DNA from: an uncultured Dokdonia sp.
GTDB taxonomy: Bacteria > Bacteroidota > Bacteroidia > Flavobacteriales > Flavobacteriaceae
DNA: 64,000 bases
Reading direction: 5' to 3'
NCBI GenBank assembly: GCA_947503305.1
Contig: CANNDF010000007.1
Coordinates: forward strand, 87,475 to 151,474
Shown: positions 1-7,882 of the stretch, piece by piece
Position numbering within the stretch: position 1 is the stretch's first letter
Layout: every line of letters begins with the position of its first letter
Position numbers and translations under genes: made by a program
The notes under the pieces: generated by a model
The model's database searches: none
Seen by the model: only the letters and a program-made list of their open reading frames with translations
Told to the model about the DNA's origin: nothing

Positions 1-634
1 TATCTTCTATATGTATCCATGATTGCCATTGTTGACCATTTCCCAATGGAGATCCTGCTGCCCATTGTATAGGGGTAACCATTTTGGGTAATGCTCCTTC
101 TTTAGCATCTAAAATAATCCCTGTACGTACACAGGTTGTCAAAATATCCAGTTGTTGAAACTTTATAACAGTTTCCTCCCATTCCTGAACAACTTCTCCT
201 AAAAACCCACTTGCATAGGTCGGATATTTTTCATCATAATATTTGGTAGAAGAAGAAGGATACCCCCCAATTGCACTTGCAGTAATGATATGCTTTACAG
301 AAACAGGGTGGTTTTTTTCGCGAAAGCGTTCTAAAGTCAAATACAATAAAGTAGCACTTTTAATACGGCTATCTTTAATGGATTGTTTATTTTTTTCTGT
401 CCATCGTTGTGCAATGCTTGCTCCGGCTAGATGGATAATTGTATCTACATCTTCAAAACAATTTTCATCAAGAATTCCTTCTGAAGGATTCCAATAAAAG
501 CCTTTATAATTAGACGCTTCTACAATCTTCTTTTTTGATGTTGTTAGATAATGTACAGAAATTCCTTGGTCACGACATAATTGTGTAACTGCTTTACCTA
601 CGAGGCCTGTAGCGCCAGTGATAAGAACCTTCAT
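1..634 (-). CDS. TIGR01777-family NAD-dependent epimerase (partial)
   Basis: The reading frame opens with ATG at 634 and runs off the left edge, so the C-terminus is missing. The N-terminus MKVLITGATGLVGKAV is a Rossmann GxxGxxG dinucleotide-binding loop. Later segments (IIHLAGASIAQRW, ITASAIGGYP, WEETV, CVRTGIIL) match the YfcH/TIGR01777 branch of the extended short-chain dehydrogenases, whose substrate is unknown. It is probably a soluble cytoplasmic core gene. It faces the same way as the dehydrogenase gene ending at 694, 60 bp away. A degenerate copy of the scattered palindrome (TTTCGCGAAAGCG) lies inside it near 308-320. The family call is fairly sure; the reaction is not known. Confidence 0.85.
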   Translation of the reverse strand, partial: MKVLITGATGLVGKAVTQLCRDQGISVHYLTTSKKKIVEASNYKGFYWNPSEGILDENCFEDVDTIIHLAGASIAQRWTEKNKQSIKDSRIKSATLLYLTLERFREKNHPVSVKHIITASAIGGYPSSSTKYYDEKYPTYASGFLGEVVQEWEETVIKFQQLDILTTCVRTGIILDAKEGALPKMVTPIQWAAGSPLGNGQQWQSWIHIED

Positions 635-693
635 ACTATAAAGATAGGGTGCGCATTACTAAGGTCATTGTTAATTGTATGAATATTAACAGC

Positions 694-1899
694 TTATTCA
701 TTACCCGCTACATAATCTTGTAAATAGGTATATCGCTCGGTAAGTTTTCCATTTTTTGTCATAAGAGCGCGTTCTAAAATACCGTCACTATCATCCGTAT
801 GAAACGCTGGAATTACATATTTTAAAAACATCTCCCCAAATCCTTCGCTTGCATCCTTTGGTAATTCACAAGGAAGGTTATCAACCGCCATAACCGCAAT
901 AGCGCCTGGATGATCTATAGGTACTTCCTTTTCTGTATTAGGATCATACCCGTAAAAAGGATCGGCTATTGTAGAAGGACGTATTGTACTTGCTACTGGC
1001 CCATCAATATCACAGGATACATCGGCAACAATGTTGATATTAAAATCAGGACGTTTTGCATCTTCTCTTGTAAACAAATAAGGAGCACCATCACCATAGA
1101 AATGACCCGCTATAAAAAAGTCTGCTACTTGAGCATATTTCATAAAATCACTCTCATAGGGTGACGGATCTTTATAGAACTCAAACTTATCGCCTTTTGC
1201 GCCATCCTTACGTTTGTTATATTCCATAACGTCTATAAGACAGTACACTGGTCTATCAAATTCTTGTGATAGAAATGCTTCATCGGTCACTTCAGAAATT
1301 TGAAGATGATCCAAAATTTCTTTAGCTCCATGTGCAACCTTTCCTGTTCCAGATAAAATAATCTTTATGTTGGGTAATGTAATTTTATCTAGCTCTTGTT
1401 TTACCTCCTCCAGATCTGCTAGGTGCTCTACTTTTGGTAATTTAAAGAGTCCATCACGTATCCCTAATAGCCTAAAACCATTATATGCGCCTACCAATCC
1501 TGCATATCGTCCAAACCCTATTAAACGGGCCCCATTTGCTTTTGTAATGACTTCATGGTCATACATTTCTATATTCTTATCAAGAATGGCTTTTAATAGT
1601 TTACGATTGTAGGGTTGTTTCTTAATCGTATGACTAAAGAAAAAATATTTTTTATTAGAGATCAATGCATCGATAGGCACTTCTTTTACTCCAATCATCA
1701 CATCGGCATCAGATACTGTATTGGTTACTAAAAAATCTTGATTTTTATATGCTTCATCTGGGAAAATTCGAATATCCGAAGATTCTACAACAAATTCAGA
1801 TTGAGGAAATTGAACACGCGCTTTTGCTAGCATTTCTGGTGAAAAAACGACACGACGATCTGGTGGATTTTTACGTTCTTTTATAATGGCAAACTTCAT
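694..1899 (-). CDS. Alanine/saccharopine dehydrogenase-like NAD(P) oxidoreductase
   Basis: A 401-residue protein with the N-terminal fold of alanine dehydrogenase and saccharopine dehydrogenase. MKFAIIKERKNPPDRR at the start and the VMIGVKEVP, FFFSHTIKKQ and RLIGFGRYAG segments are typical of that domain. A central IILSGTGKVAHGA loop is the nucleotide-binding glycine motif. Flavobacterial genomes carry this as a stand-alone gene near core functions, usually annotated as an NAD(P)-dependent or lysine-forming saccharopine dehydrogenase. The exact substrate cannot be read from the sequence. It is divergent from the tmRNA gene across a 182-bp gap that holds a perfect copy of the scattered palindrome. 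It is a host core gene, outside the integrated element. Confidence 0.8.
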   Translation of the reverse strand: MKFAIIKERKNPPDRRVVFSPEMLAKARVQFPQSEFVVESSDIRIFPDEAYKNQDFLVTNTVSDADVMIGVKEVPIDALISNKKYFFFSHTIKKQPYNRKLLKAILDKNIEMYDHEVITKANGARLIGFGRYAGLVGAYNGFRLLGIRDGLFKLPKVEHLADLEEVKQELDKITLPNIKIILSGTGKVAHGAKEILDHLQISEVTDEAFLSQEFDRPVYCLIDVMEYNKRKDGAKGDKFEFYKDPSPYESDFMKYAQVADFFIAGHFYGDGAPYLFTREDAKRPDFNINIVADVSCDIDGPVASTIRPSTIADPFYGYDPNTEKEVPIDHPGAIAVMAVDNLPCELPKDASEGFGEMFLKYVIPAFHTDDSDGILERALMTKNGKLTERYTYLQDYVAGNE

Positions 1900-2011
1900 A
1901 GATATGCTTTGATTTTCGGTTGATTTGTCAGCAAATAGTTTTGGTATACCTTTTGCTTTTATATGGATGACAAATATATGGGTTTAAGTCCTATATTTGT
2001 GGGCTTGTTTT

Positions 2012-2027
2012 CGCTTTCGCGAAAGCG
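2012..2027. repeat. Perfect copy of the 16-bp scattered palindrome
   Basis: CGCTTTCGCGAAAGCG in the gap between the dehydrogenase gene and ssrA. It is the same sequence that recurs inside and between genes across the window, on host and island DNA alike. Function unknown. Confidence 0.9.
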
Positions 2028-2081
2028 TACTATAGATTTTCTATAAAGTAATTATAGTCATAGTATTTGTTCTTTATTTTA

Positions 2082-2481
2082 GGGGTCGATTTGGTTTTGA
2101 CAGCGAGATTAACCAAATGGTAAGCACGTCGAGCGCTGGGATATAGCTCGTAAATCTCATATTTCAAACTTTTTAAACGGCGAGAATAACTACGCCCTAG
2201 CTGCATAATCTGAATTATAGTAAGATTACGCCTCGGTCTACAAGGTAGACAAGCAGGAAGTCACTCAAACACCTTGGTTTGCGGTTTTTGATATAGTGAC
2301 TTCGTAAAAGTAAACCTAGTTATTGCAGGATCTTGATGCAATTGCGAAATCTTAATCGAGAATAAGGTAATCCTTGGTAGTTTCTGACCGGTGGTTACAC
2401 GAAAATTAAGTAGAAACTAAACGTGTAGAAAGCTGTTTTGTTACTTGTTTGGACGGCGGTTCGAGTCCGCCCGACTCCACT
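2082..2481 (+). ncRNA. ssrA: tmRNA (ssrA)
   Basis: The 5' end GGGGTCG (2082-2088) pairs with CGACTCC (2472-2478) to form the acceptor stem. The T-arm reads GGTTCGAGTCC. The tag frame at 2179-2208 encodes GENNYALAA followed by TAA, a typical Bacteroidota degradation tag. A U-rich segment and pseudoknot-like GC blocks follow. CCA is not encoded after discriminator A2479. The RNA rescues stalled ribosomes and tags the nascent peptide for proteolysis. Its 3' end is the attachment site of the integrated element: the integrase gene on the other strand overlaps the last 76 bases, and the terminator directly downstream lies inside that gene. Very confident in identity; the ends are good to a few bases. 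Confidence 0.96.
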
Positions 2482-4049
2482 TCAAGAGAATTATCATAAT
2501 TTTTATGATAATTCTCTTTTTTATTTCCGCTCATATCGCCCGATATACTTGCGATAGCAGAAAAAATTGAGTTCACTCTAAAAGTTCGAACTCTATGGTT
2601 TTTGAAGTCATAGTAAATTCCCTCGGGGAACACCATATATTGCAATGCTCTTTTTGTTTCGATATTACCAGACTCCCATAATGACGGGAGATTCAAAGCG
2701 TAATCTATTGCTTTATCGACTGCCTTTCTAAGGTTCGAACTATTAAATTTGAAGTTTAGTTTTTTACTTTCAAATTCCCGTTTTTCTAGCTCTAATTTCT
2801 GTTTAAATTTATCGTATTGCGGTTTAGTTATCTCTTCAAAAACAAATCGCTCTTCCAATCGTTCCAAACGCTTTTGAAGGTTTTCAATATCAGCTTCTAC
2901 ACGTTTAGCATCTTCTATACTTTCAGAATTTAACTCGATAAATTTGTCTGTAATGATTTCCTTTAATGGCTCTACAAGCTTTTTATCTCGTAGCTTGTAG
3001 TCATTTAAAAAGTCTATGAATGTCTGGTGTAGTTTTTTAGCGCTTCTATTTTCTTTACTGCCCTTCCTTCTATTTTTATAATAATACAGGTTTTTAGAAC
3101 GCACTAAATATCCTGTGTAAGGCGTTTTACATTCAAGAGATTTGACAAATGATTTTAAAGGTAAATTTTCGTCTTCTGAGTTGTAAACTCTGTTATCTGG
3201 TCTTGTATAAAGAATGTTGTTAATCTTCAAAAACAACTCTTGATTTACCAGAGGTTGTTGTTTACCAATCACTATCTCGTCAGGAAGTAATGGACTAATT
3301 ATTAACCCACAATAGAAAGGGTTTCTCAGATATTTACTAAAACTCTTTTCAGTTATTTTAAGTCCTTTCTTTTTAAACTTCCTGACGATTTCAGAATTAG
3401 CCAAACCAAGATTTGCTTTCATAAGAAAAGCCTTCCTCAATAGTTTACCTTGCTCATTAATTATGTATTCAGGAGTTTTTCCATTACCAGGATTTAAGTT
3501 GGTATAGCCGAATGGTAACGGGCCGATGTAATACCCTTTTCTTATTTTTTCTTTCATACCAGAAACACACTTATCCCTTCTCAATTCATTGTCAAATTGA
3601 GAAAACATATAATATAAATTCTGCTGAAAGGATCCTGCGCTTGTAGAGGTATCTACTTCCTGTGTAGCAGATATGGTCACTATTCCCTGCTTTTTAAGCT
3701 GATCACTTATATAAGCTCCATTTGCTCCTGTTCTTGAAAACCTATCATAGGAATACACAATGATATAACCGATATCTTTTCTTCTCTTTACGTAAGTCAA
3801 CATCTTTTGAAACTGTTTACGCTCATCACTTTTTGCAGACTCGTAAGTACCACCAAAATACTCAAGCACTTCTATACCTTTCTTATCTGCAAGTTCTTTG
3901 CAATATTTGAGCTGGGTTTCTAGGCTAGCATTATTCTCTGCCTGTTCCTTTGTAGATACCCTGGTATAAATAACTGCTTTCCCATCTGTTTTGAACTGAA
4001 TGGATTTGCTTGGTTTTGCAAACTGTTTAAAGACCGATAAATCTTTCAT
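2406..4049 (-). CDS. Large serine integrase
   Basis: A 547-residue site-specific recombinase of the large serine family. The catalytic motif YTRVSTKEQ puts the nucleophile at Ser32. The resolvase core continues through YSYDRFSRTG and FDNELRRD, followed by the Recombinase domain (GPLPFGY, near residues 170-180), a weak zinc-ribbon-like region and a coiled coil around residues 385-440. It should catalyse integration and excision at the ssrA 3' end. The last 25 codons are the antisense of tmRNA: the peptide SGGLEPPSKQ is the reverse complement of the T-arm and acceptor. In the excised circle the C-terminus would therefore differ. The gene lies 1 bp beyond a 71-codon ORF that may be co-transcribed. 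Confidence 0.93.
   Translation of the reverse strand: MKDLSVFKQFAKPSKSIQFKTDGKAVIYTRVSTKEQAENNASLETQLKYCKELADKKGIEVLEYFGGTYESAKSDERKQFQKMLTYVKRRKDIGYIIVYSYDRFSRTGANGAYISDQLKKQGIVTISATQEVDTSTSAGSFQQNLYYMFSQFDNELRRDKCVSGMKEKIRKGYYIGPLPFGYTNLNPGNGKTPEYIINEQGKLLRKAFLMKANLGLANSEIVRKFKKKGLKITEKSFSKYLRNPFYCGLIISPLLPDEIVIGKQQPLVNQELFLKINNILYTRPDNRVYNSEDENLPLKSFVKSLECKTPYTGYLVRSKNLYYYKNRRKGSKENRSAKKLHQTFIDFLNDYKLRDKKLVEPLKEIITDKFIELNSESIEDAKRVEADIENLQKRLERLEERFVFEEITKPQYDKFKQKLELEKREFESKKLNFKFNSSNLRKAVDKAIDYALNLPSLWESGNIETKRALQYMVFPEGIYYDFKNHRVRTFRVNSIFSAIASISGDMSGNKKENYHKNYDNSLEVESGGLEPPSKQVTKQLSTRLVST
2476..2480 (+). other. Candidate attL core at the tmRNA 3' end
   Basis: TCCAC at the end of the tmRNA acceptor is the likely crossover region: everything to its left is host tmRNA and everything to its right belongs to the integrase gene. 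The same five bases occur at 59708-59712. Serine integrases use short cores, so a five-base match is possible but weak evidence. Confidence 0.35.
2486..2524 (+). terminator. tmRNA terminator inside the integrase gene
   Basis: A perfect 12-bp stem, GAGAATTATCAT with ATGATAATTCTC, encloses a 7-base AT loop and is followed by seven T on the plus strand. It lies six bases after the tmRNA end and would stop tmRNA transcription. On the other strand the same bases encode ENYHKNYDNS near the integrase C-terminus, so the element brings its own terminator for the host RNA it interrupts. Confidence 0.85.
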
Positions 4050-4050
4050 A

Positions 4051-4266
4051 TTAACTTGTATTCATAAAATGTATGCAAACTACCTCTGCAAGCATTTCTA
4101 ATTCTTTGACTATTCTCTTTGACTCTTCTTCCGAAATATCTTCAAATCCAACAAAAGATTTCAACCACTCGTCGTTGTACTTTTCTTCTTTTACTTTTTG
4201 CTTTACAGCAATTGCTTTTGACATTTTTAATTTCGCAATCAATTGCTCCAGTATTTTTGGTTGCAA
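4051..4266 (-). CDS. Small protein upstream of the integrase
   Basis: A 71-residue protein whose stop is one base from the integrase start, so the two are very likely co-transcribed. It is charged and helical (KLKMSKAIAVKQKVKEEKY, then EEESKRIVKELEMLAE), with no recognised domain. Small ORFs beside serine integrases are often recombination directionality factors, and that is the position-based guess here. There is no sequence support beyond size, charge and location. An overlapping plus-strand frame exists but has unlikely serine/phenylalanine-rich composition. Confidence 0.55.
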   Translation of the reverse strand: MQPKILEQLIAKLKMSKAIAVKQKVKEEKYNDEWLKSFVGFEDISEEESKRIVKELEMLAEVVCIHFMNTS

Positions 4267-4346
4267 TCAAATCTGAAATAATGACCCGTATGGCCTTCTG
4301 GTTTAGCTTTAAGGCTTTTAATCACTAAACCTCTTGATGTCTTGGT

Positions 4347-4616
4347 TTATTTAACCTTTGTTTTTATGGTGCGATTTATAAATACTACACGACCATCATT
4401 TTGTTTTATTTCGATATTTTGATAGTTATGTTCTTTCAAAATATCTACTATTCTTGTTCGTTCTTCGATACGCTCCGTTCCTTCTATCATATCAATGCGC
4501 CCATTGCGTTTAGTAATCTTTAGAGATTGAAATGTCTGAAGACGCAACATTTCAATGACTTGTCTCTCTTCTTCAGATAGCGATGCAAACTCTTTTGGTT
4601 GTAAATCTTCCTTCAT
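4347..4616 (-). CDS. Small regulator-operon protein with two internal repeats
   Basis: An 89-residue protein two bases downstream of the repressor-like gene and on the same strand. It holds two imperfect copies of a beta-hairpin-like unit: FQSLKITKRNGRIDMIEGT and YQNIEIKQNDGRVVFINRT. Each follows a helix, giving a helix-hairpin, helix-hairpin layout. I do not recognise the family. Its place between the repressor gene and the integrase suggests a role in control of the lysogeny-like switch or of recombination. Confidence 0.65.
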   Translation of the reverse strand: MKEDLQPKEFASLSEEERQVIEMLRLQTFQSLKITKRNGRIDMIEGTERIEERTRIVDILKEHNYQNIEIKQNDGRVVFINRTIKTKVK

Positions 4617-4618
4617 AA

Positions 4619-5323
4619 TTAATTACTGTTTTTCTTTTCTAGTAATTGCCTTAGTAAGTCTATTTCGCGTTTCATTGCTTCATCAAGCTTTAGACGCGTT
4701 TCAATAAGTTGCTTATCAAGAAGTTCAAGCTTTTCTTCAAAATACTTCCGCATATCTTGCATTTCAAGTGATTTTGCTTCAAAGAGTTTTTCAAACTTTT
4801 TAGTCGCTTGTTTACTTTCTACTTGTATAGAGGATATAATTTGAAGAAATTTTTCAACTCGGCCTTTATCCATCTGAGAGATAAAGTTGTTAATCATTGT
4901 ATTGACTTCTACCACTTCCACGAGAGTGTTATTTGAACCTGCTTCAGCAGTATTGATTCCTTTTATTTCTCCTTTACCTGCGTGGATGTTTGTAGTATTT
5001 GCTCCTGAACTGTTTATTCCGTTTCCAGAAACGGTAACATTCATAATCGTATCAGGTTTATATTGAAGAGACGTATCTTCTACATAGAAGTAATTCATAT
5101 CTACGTTGAACGCTTTTGCAAAGTTTATCAATGCAATATGTGGTATATGCTTACTGCGTCCTCTAACAGCAGAAATGATACTTCTATTATTGGGATAAAC
5201 AGCTTTACCTATTGCGCTGTCGTTTGCTGGCTTTATACCGAGCTCTGTGTTTATGGCAATCACTTCGTCTACTGCTTCTATAAACTTGTTATCAATATTA
5301 TCTAATAGGGGGTTTTCTTTCAT
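4619..5323 (-). CDS. XRE-like repressor with coiled-coil tail
   Basis: A 234-residue protein. Residues 10-85 look like a helix-turn-helix domain of the Bacteroidota XRE type (AIGKAVYPNNRSIISAVRGR, then IALINFAKAFNVDMNYFY). A glycine/asparagine/threonine-rich middle (about 95-140) of beta-helix appearance follows, and then a long coiled coil (about 165-230, EMQDMRKYFEEKLELLDKQL) that should drive oligomerisation. It diverges from a small HTH gene at 5509 across 185 bp, an arrangement like a phage CI/Cro switch. It probably represses the element's early promoter and its own. The family is clear only at domain level. Confidence 0.75.
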   Translation of the reverse strand: MKENPLLDNIDNKFIEAVDEVIAINTELGIKPANDSAIGKAVYPNNRSIISAVRGRSKHIPHIALINFAKAFNVDMNYFYVEDTSLQYKPDTIMNVTVSGNGINSSGANTTNIHAGKGEIKGINTAEAGSNNTLVEVVEVNTMINNFISQMDKGRVEKFLQIISSIQVESKQATKKFEKLFEAKSLEMQDMRKYFEEKLELLDKQLIETRLKLDEAMKREIDLLRQLLEKKNSN

Positions 5324-5401
5324 TCTTTTTAAAGTGTTGTTTCTAAATTGGTTAGTTATTATTTATTAATTAGATGTAAAATTTGATACCAATAATTAGT
5401 A

Positions 5402-5428
5402 TTTGAGCGACAATATTATATATATTTG
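5402..5428 (+). promoter_or_regulatory. Candidate Bacteroidota-type promoter
   Basis: TTTG at 5402-5405 and TATATTTG at 5421-5428 fit the flavobacterial -33 TTTG and -7 TAnnTTTG elements, though the spacer is on the short side. It would drive the rightward genes from 5509. The surrounding 5324-5508 gap is the only divergent promoter region of the switch. Confidence 0.45.
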
Positions 5429-5508
5429 GCATCATAAACAACTAAAACGATGTTTAATTTTATAATTAATCAATAAAACGATGTCAATTATTTTACAAAA
5501 CTTTTACA

Positions 5509-5799
5509 ATGTATTTACAGTCTGAAATTAAAACCGTACTCCTCAAGATGGAAAAGCTATACGATAGCCCCATTACTTTACTAACCAAAACCTCTGGACT
5601 ATCACGACCAACTGTTTCTAAGTTCTTTAATAAACAAATCATTAAACCTAGTAGCGTAGAAACGCTATACGAACTTTGTTTGGACCTCATAGAAGCTAAA
5701 GAGAAAAAGAGACAAACCTCCTTAAGAAGAGAGCAGAGTCTTTTTAAGGAATCTCAACGTGAACCCAATAAAAAATCACAGACCACATTAAATCTGTAA
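5509..5799 (+). CDS. Small HTH protein (Cro-like)
   Basis: A 96-residue protein whose first 65 residues form a helix-turn-helix domain (LLTKTSGLSRPTVSKFFNKQ), followed by a highly charged Lys/Arg/Glu/Gln tail. It is divergent from the repressor-like gene at 4619-5323 and heads the rightward early genes. This makes it the natural counterpart of Cro, or an early activator. There is no recognised specific family. The start ATG follows a TAnnTTTG promoter-like site by about 80 bases. Confidence 0.7.
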   Translation: MYLQSEIKTVLLKMEKLYDSPITLLTKTSGLSRPTVSKFFNKQIIKPSSVETLYELCLDLIEAKEKKRQTSLRREQSLFKESQREPNKKSQTTLNL

Positions 5800-5876
5800 A
5801 CCCAATGCTATAACAGCAAGCAAGACATACCACTTCACTGACAGTATTTTGCTGAGGTGTGGTTATATCTTACTAA

Positions 5877-7118
5877 ATGTCCATAATACACTATGCTACT
5901 GCATTTAATGCTTTAGATACTTATGTAGAAAACTACAACAGCAACACAAACTCCCTGTCCGAGCAAGTACGACAGGCTATGATTCTCACTACTCGTGAAA
6001 TCATTAAGATATACTCGCTTTCCCTTCTTAAAGCAAATAGTATTTCATCTGTAGATTTACAAAATCTTCCTCCTTTAAGAACAAACAATGTTCAACTGGC
6101 TAAAAAAGCAAATGCCAGCATAAGAACCATTCAAAGACATATTACTCGCTTAAGAGAAGCTAATATCATCACCGCAAAAAAGTGGCGTGGTTCTAAAGCA
6201 GATTATGAGCTTTCCATCAATCCAAACATCCTGTTAGTAACTGGAAAACAAGTTGTGGATAAAGCAAAAAGTACGCTAAAGAAAACTCAAAATTTAAGTA
6301 CTGAAAATCAGAATCTTAATAAAATACAAACGCCAACTTGTCCTCATACAGATACTAGTAACAATGGTTACATAAATAATATAATAATAGCGGTTGATAA
6401 GTTGAAAACAACAACGAGTTCGTTACCTCTCACTAGGCTTCAACGGTCACGCAACGCTATTGGTAACACTTTGACAGGATACACAGGGAAAATAGCCCCT
6501 AAAAAAAATGATGATGCAGGGGAAATAGTGCGGAACAAACGAGTCACAGAGCAAACTGGCGCCGAAATTTCGGAAGTCGATGTGGCTCGTTCCGCCTCCC
6601 TATCTGTGTATGTAAAAAGTCTTTGGAAGCTTACGCGAAATACACTTTACAAAAATCACTACCTCACGCAAAGTCAAGAAAAACGGGCTTTGGAACTATT
6701 GCAACTTTGGTACGAACCTGTTTCGGATAAGATGCTATCAAAAGTGCATCAAGTCTATGTGGAACGTATCGCAATCGTAGAGAAATACATTGCCAAAGAT
6801 TCCGAAAGGAGATTTGTACAACTGCCACATCAGTACTTTGACCCTAAAAACCCTAGCGGATTTACGGGCACTCGCAAATGGTATTACGACCAGAAAAAGC
6901 GAGAACTCGAAGTACAAAAAAAGCTTATTCTACACGCCCAAATAAGGCGCTTTCTTAACAACGAGAAGAAAGATACTACAAAGCAAAAGCCTCGCCTTGA
7001 ACTCTATAAAGCGTGCGAAACACGTATTGGAAAACTTGGACAACCAGAACTGGTAAAGGCTTTTCAAGCAGCAGTACTAGACCACAGCACTCACTCATTT
7101 TTACAATTCAATACTTAA
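5877..7118 (+). CDS. Winged-helix protein, possible replication or early regulator
   Basis: A 413-residue protein. Residues 15-120 form a winged helix-turn-helix of the kind seen in plasmid replication initiators and early phage regulators (LAKKANASIRTIQRHITRLR, then IITAKKWRGSKADYELS). A low-complexity Asn/Thr/Lys linker (about 130-200) separates it from a basic helical C-terminal region (about 245-413) rich in Lys/Arg/Tyr. It is the first long gene of the early region and is followed closely by 7122. I cannot assign an initiator family, and no iteron array is visible next to it. Confidence 0.7.
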   Translation: MSIIHYATAFNALDTYVENYNSNTNSLSEQVRQAMILTTREIIKIYSLSLLKANSISSVDLQNLPPLRTNNVQLAKKANASIRTIQRHITRLREANIITAKKWRGSKADYELSINPNILLVTGKQVVDKAKSTLKKTQNLSTENQNLNKIQTPTCPHTDTSNNGYINNIIIAVDKLKTTTSSLPLTRLQRSRNAIGNTLTGYTGKIAPKKNDDAGEIVRNKRVTEQTGAEISEVDVARSASLSVYVKSLWKLTRNTLYKNHYLTQSQEKRALELLQLWYEPVSDKMLSKVHQVYVERIAIVEKYIAKDSERRFVQLPHQYFDPKNPSGFTGTRKWYYDQKKRELEVQKKLILHAQIRRFLNNEKKDTTKQKPRLELYKACETRIGKLGQPELVKAFQAAVLDHSTHSFLQFNT

Positions 7119-7121
7119 CAA

Positions 7122-7607
7122 ATGAAAAACAAAACGAAACAAAATAGCACCATAAAGGCAAAACTTAAAGGTGCTCTAACCGATTTATCCGTAGATATTT
7201 TTGGCTATGAAAAAATGGTATCTAAAAATATCATCAATAGAACTACCTATATCTCAAATCGCATTCGCATTCCTAAAGAACAATTGTTCATTCGCATTTT
7301 TCAAGTCGAGCATAAAATCAAGTCATTGCTATACGACAAAGACAAACCACTCAGCACCATTCCTACAGAAGACCTGACGTATTTCTTCCTGGACGAACAA
7401 ACGGCTGCTTTAGGAAGCATTAAAAACAAGATTGCTTTTAGCATTAAGCAGTATTTAAAAGATTTCGCGGAAGCGAACCGCATAGACGACCACAACGTGC
7501 GCATCTGGATACACGTAAAAGATGAAAAAGTACACGTAAGGGCCTTTCAAAATGAAGAGTTCATCAAGCAAATCCCACTAAACTCACTTATAAAATACTT
7601 CAAATAA
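7122..7607 (+). CDS. Hypothetical early protein
   Basis: A 161-residue protein starting 4 bases after the previous stop and ending exactly where the next gene starts (TAATGA-type coupling). It is basic at the N-terminus and mixed alpha/beta further on (VRIWIHVKDEKVHVRAFQNE). No signal peptide, membrane segment or known motif. A degenerate palindrome (TTTCGCGGAAGCG) falls within it near 7464. It belongs to the early operon; function unknown. Confidence 0.7.
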   Translation: MKNKTKQNSTIKAKLKGALTDLSVDIFGYEKMVSKNIINRTTYISNRIRIPKEQLFIRIFQVEHKIKSLLYDKDKPLSTIPTEDLTYFFLDEQTAALGSIKNKIAFSIKQYLKDFAEANRIDDHNVRIWIHVKDEKVHVRAFQNEEFIKQIPLNSLIKYFK

Positions 7608-7882
7608 TGACACAGAAAAAAGGATGGAAACTAGGACAAGACTCCTACACAAAAATGATTGTATGGTTCAAAGACGGAAACGTACGTACAATGTACTCCA
7701 TAGATTGGAAACATAAATTGTCTAAAACACGCAGTAAAGAAACAGGACTAGAGCGCTTTCGTAAAAAGATAAAACAATACGGACCACTTGCGGGTACCAT
7801 TGAAATTTATGACAAGGCAACTGGACAACGTATTGCCAAATACTATGAAGGCATACAGAAAGAACTACCAAACATTTTGTAA
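7607..7882 (+). CDS. Hypothetical small basic protein
   Basis: A 91-residue basic protein whose start overlaps the previous stop and whose stop overlaps the next start by one base, so all three genes should be translationally coupled. It has an N-terminal beta-hairpin-like part (KMIVWFKDGNVRTMYS) and a Lys/Arg-rich middle. No recognised family. Confidence 0.68.
   Translation: MTQKKGWKLGQDSYTKMIVWFKDGNVRTMYSIDWKHKLSKTRSKETGLERFRKKIKQYGPLAGTIEIYDKATGQRIAKYYEGIQKELPNIL

Noticed and set aside
4073..4328. Plus-strand frames of 67-69 codons near the integrase
   Set aside because: They are opposite the 71-aa gene, Ser/Phe-rich, and have no operon context.
5800..5876. Hairpin CATACCAC...GTGTGG before the winged-helix gene
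   Set aside because: Imperfect pairing, no T-run and no known riboswitch or operator.
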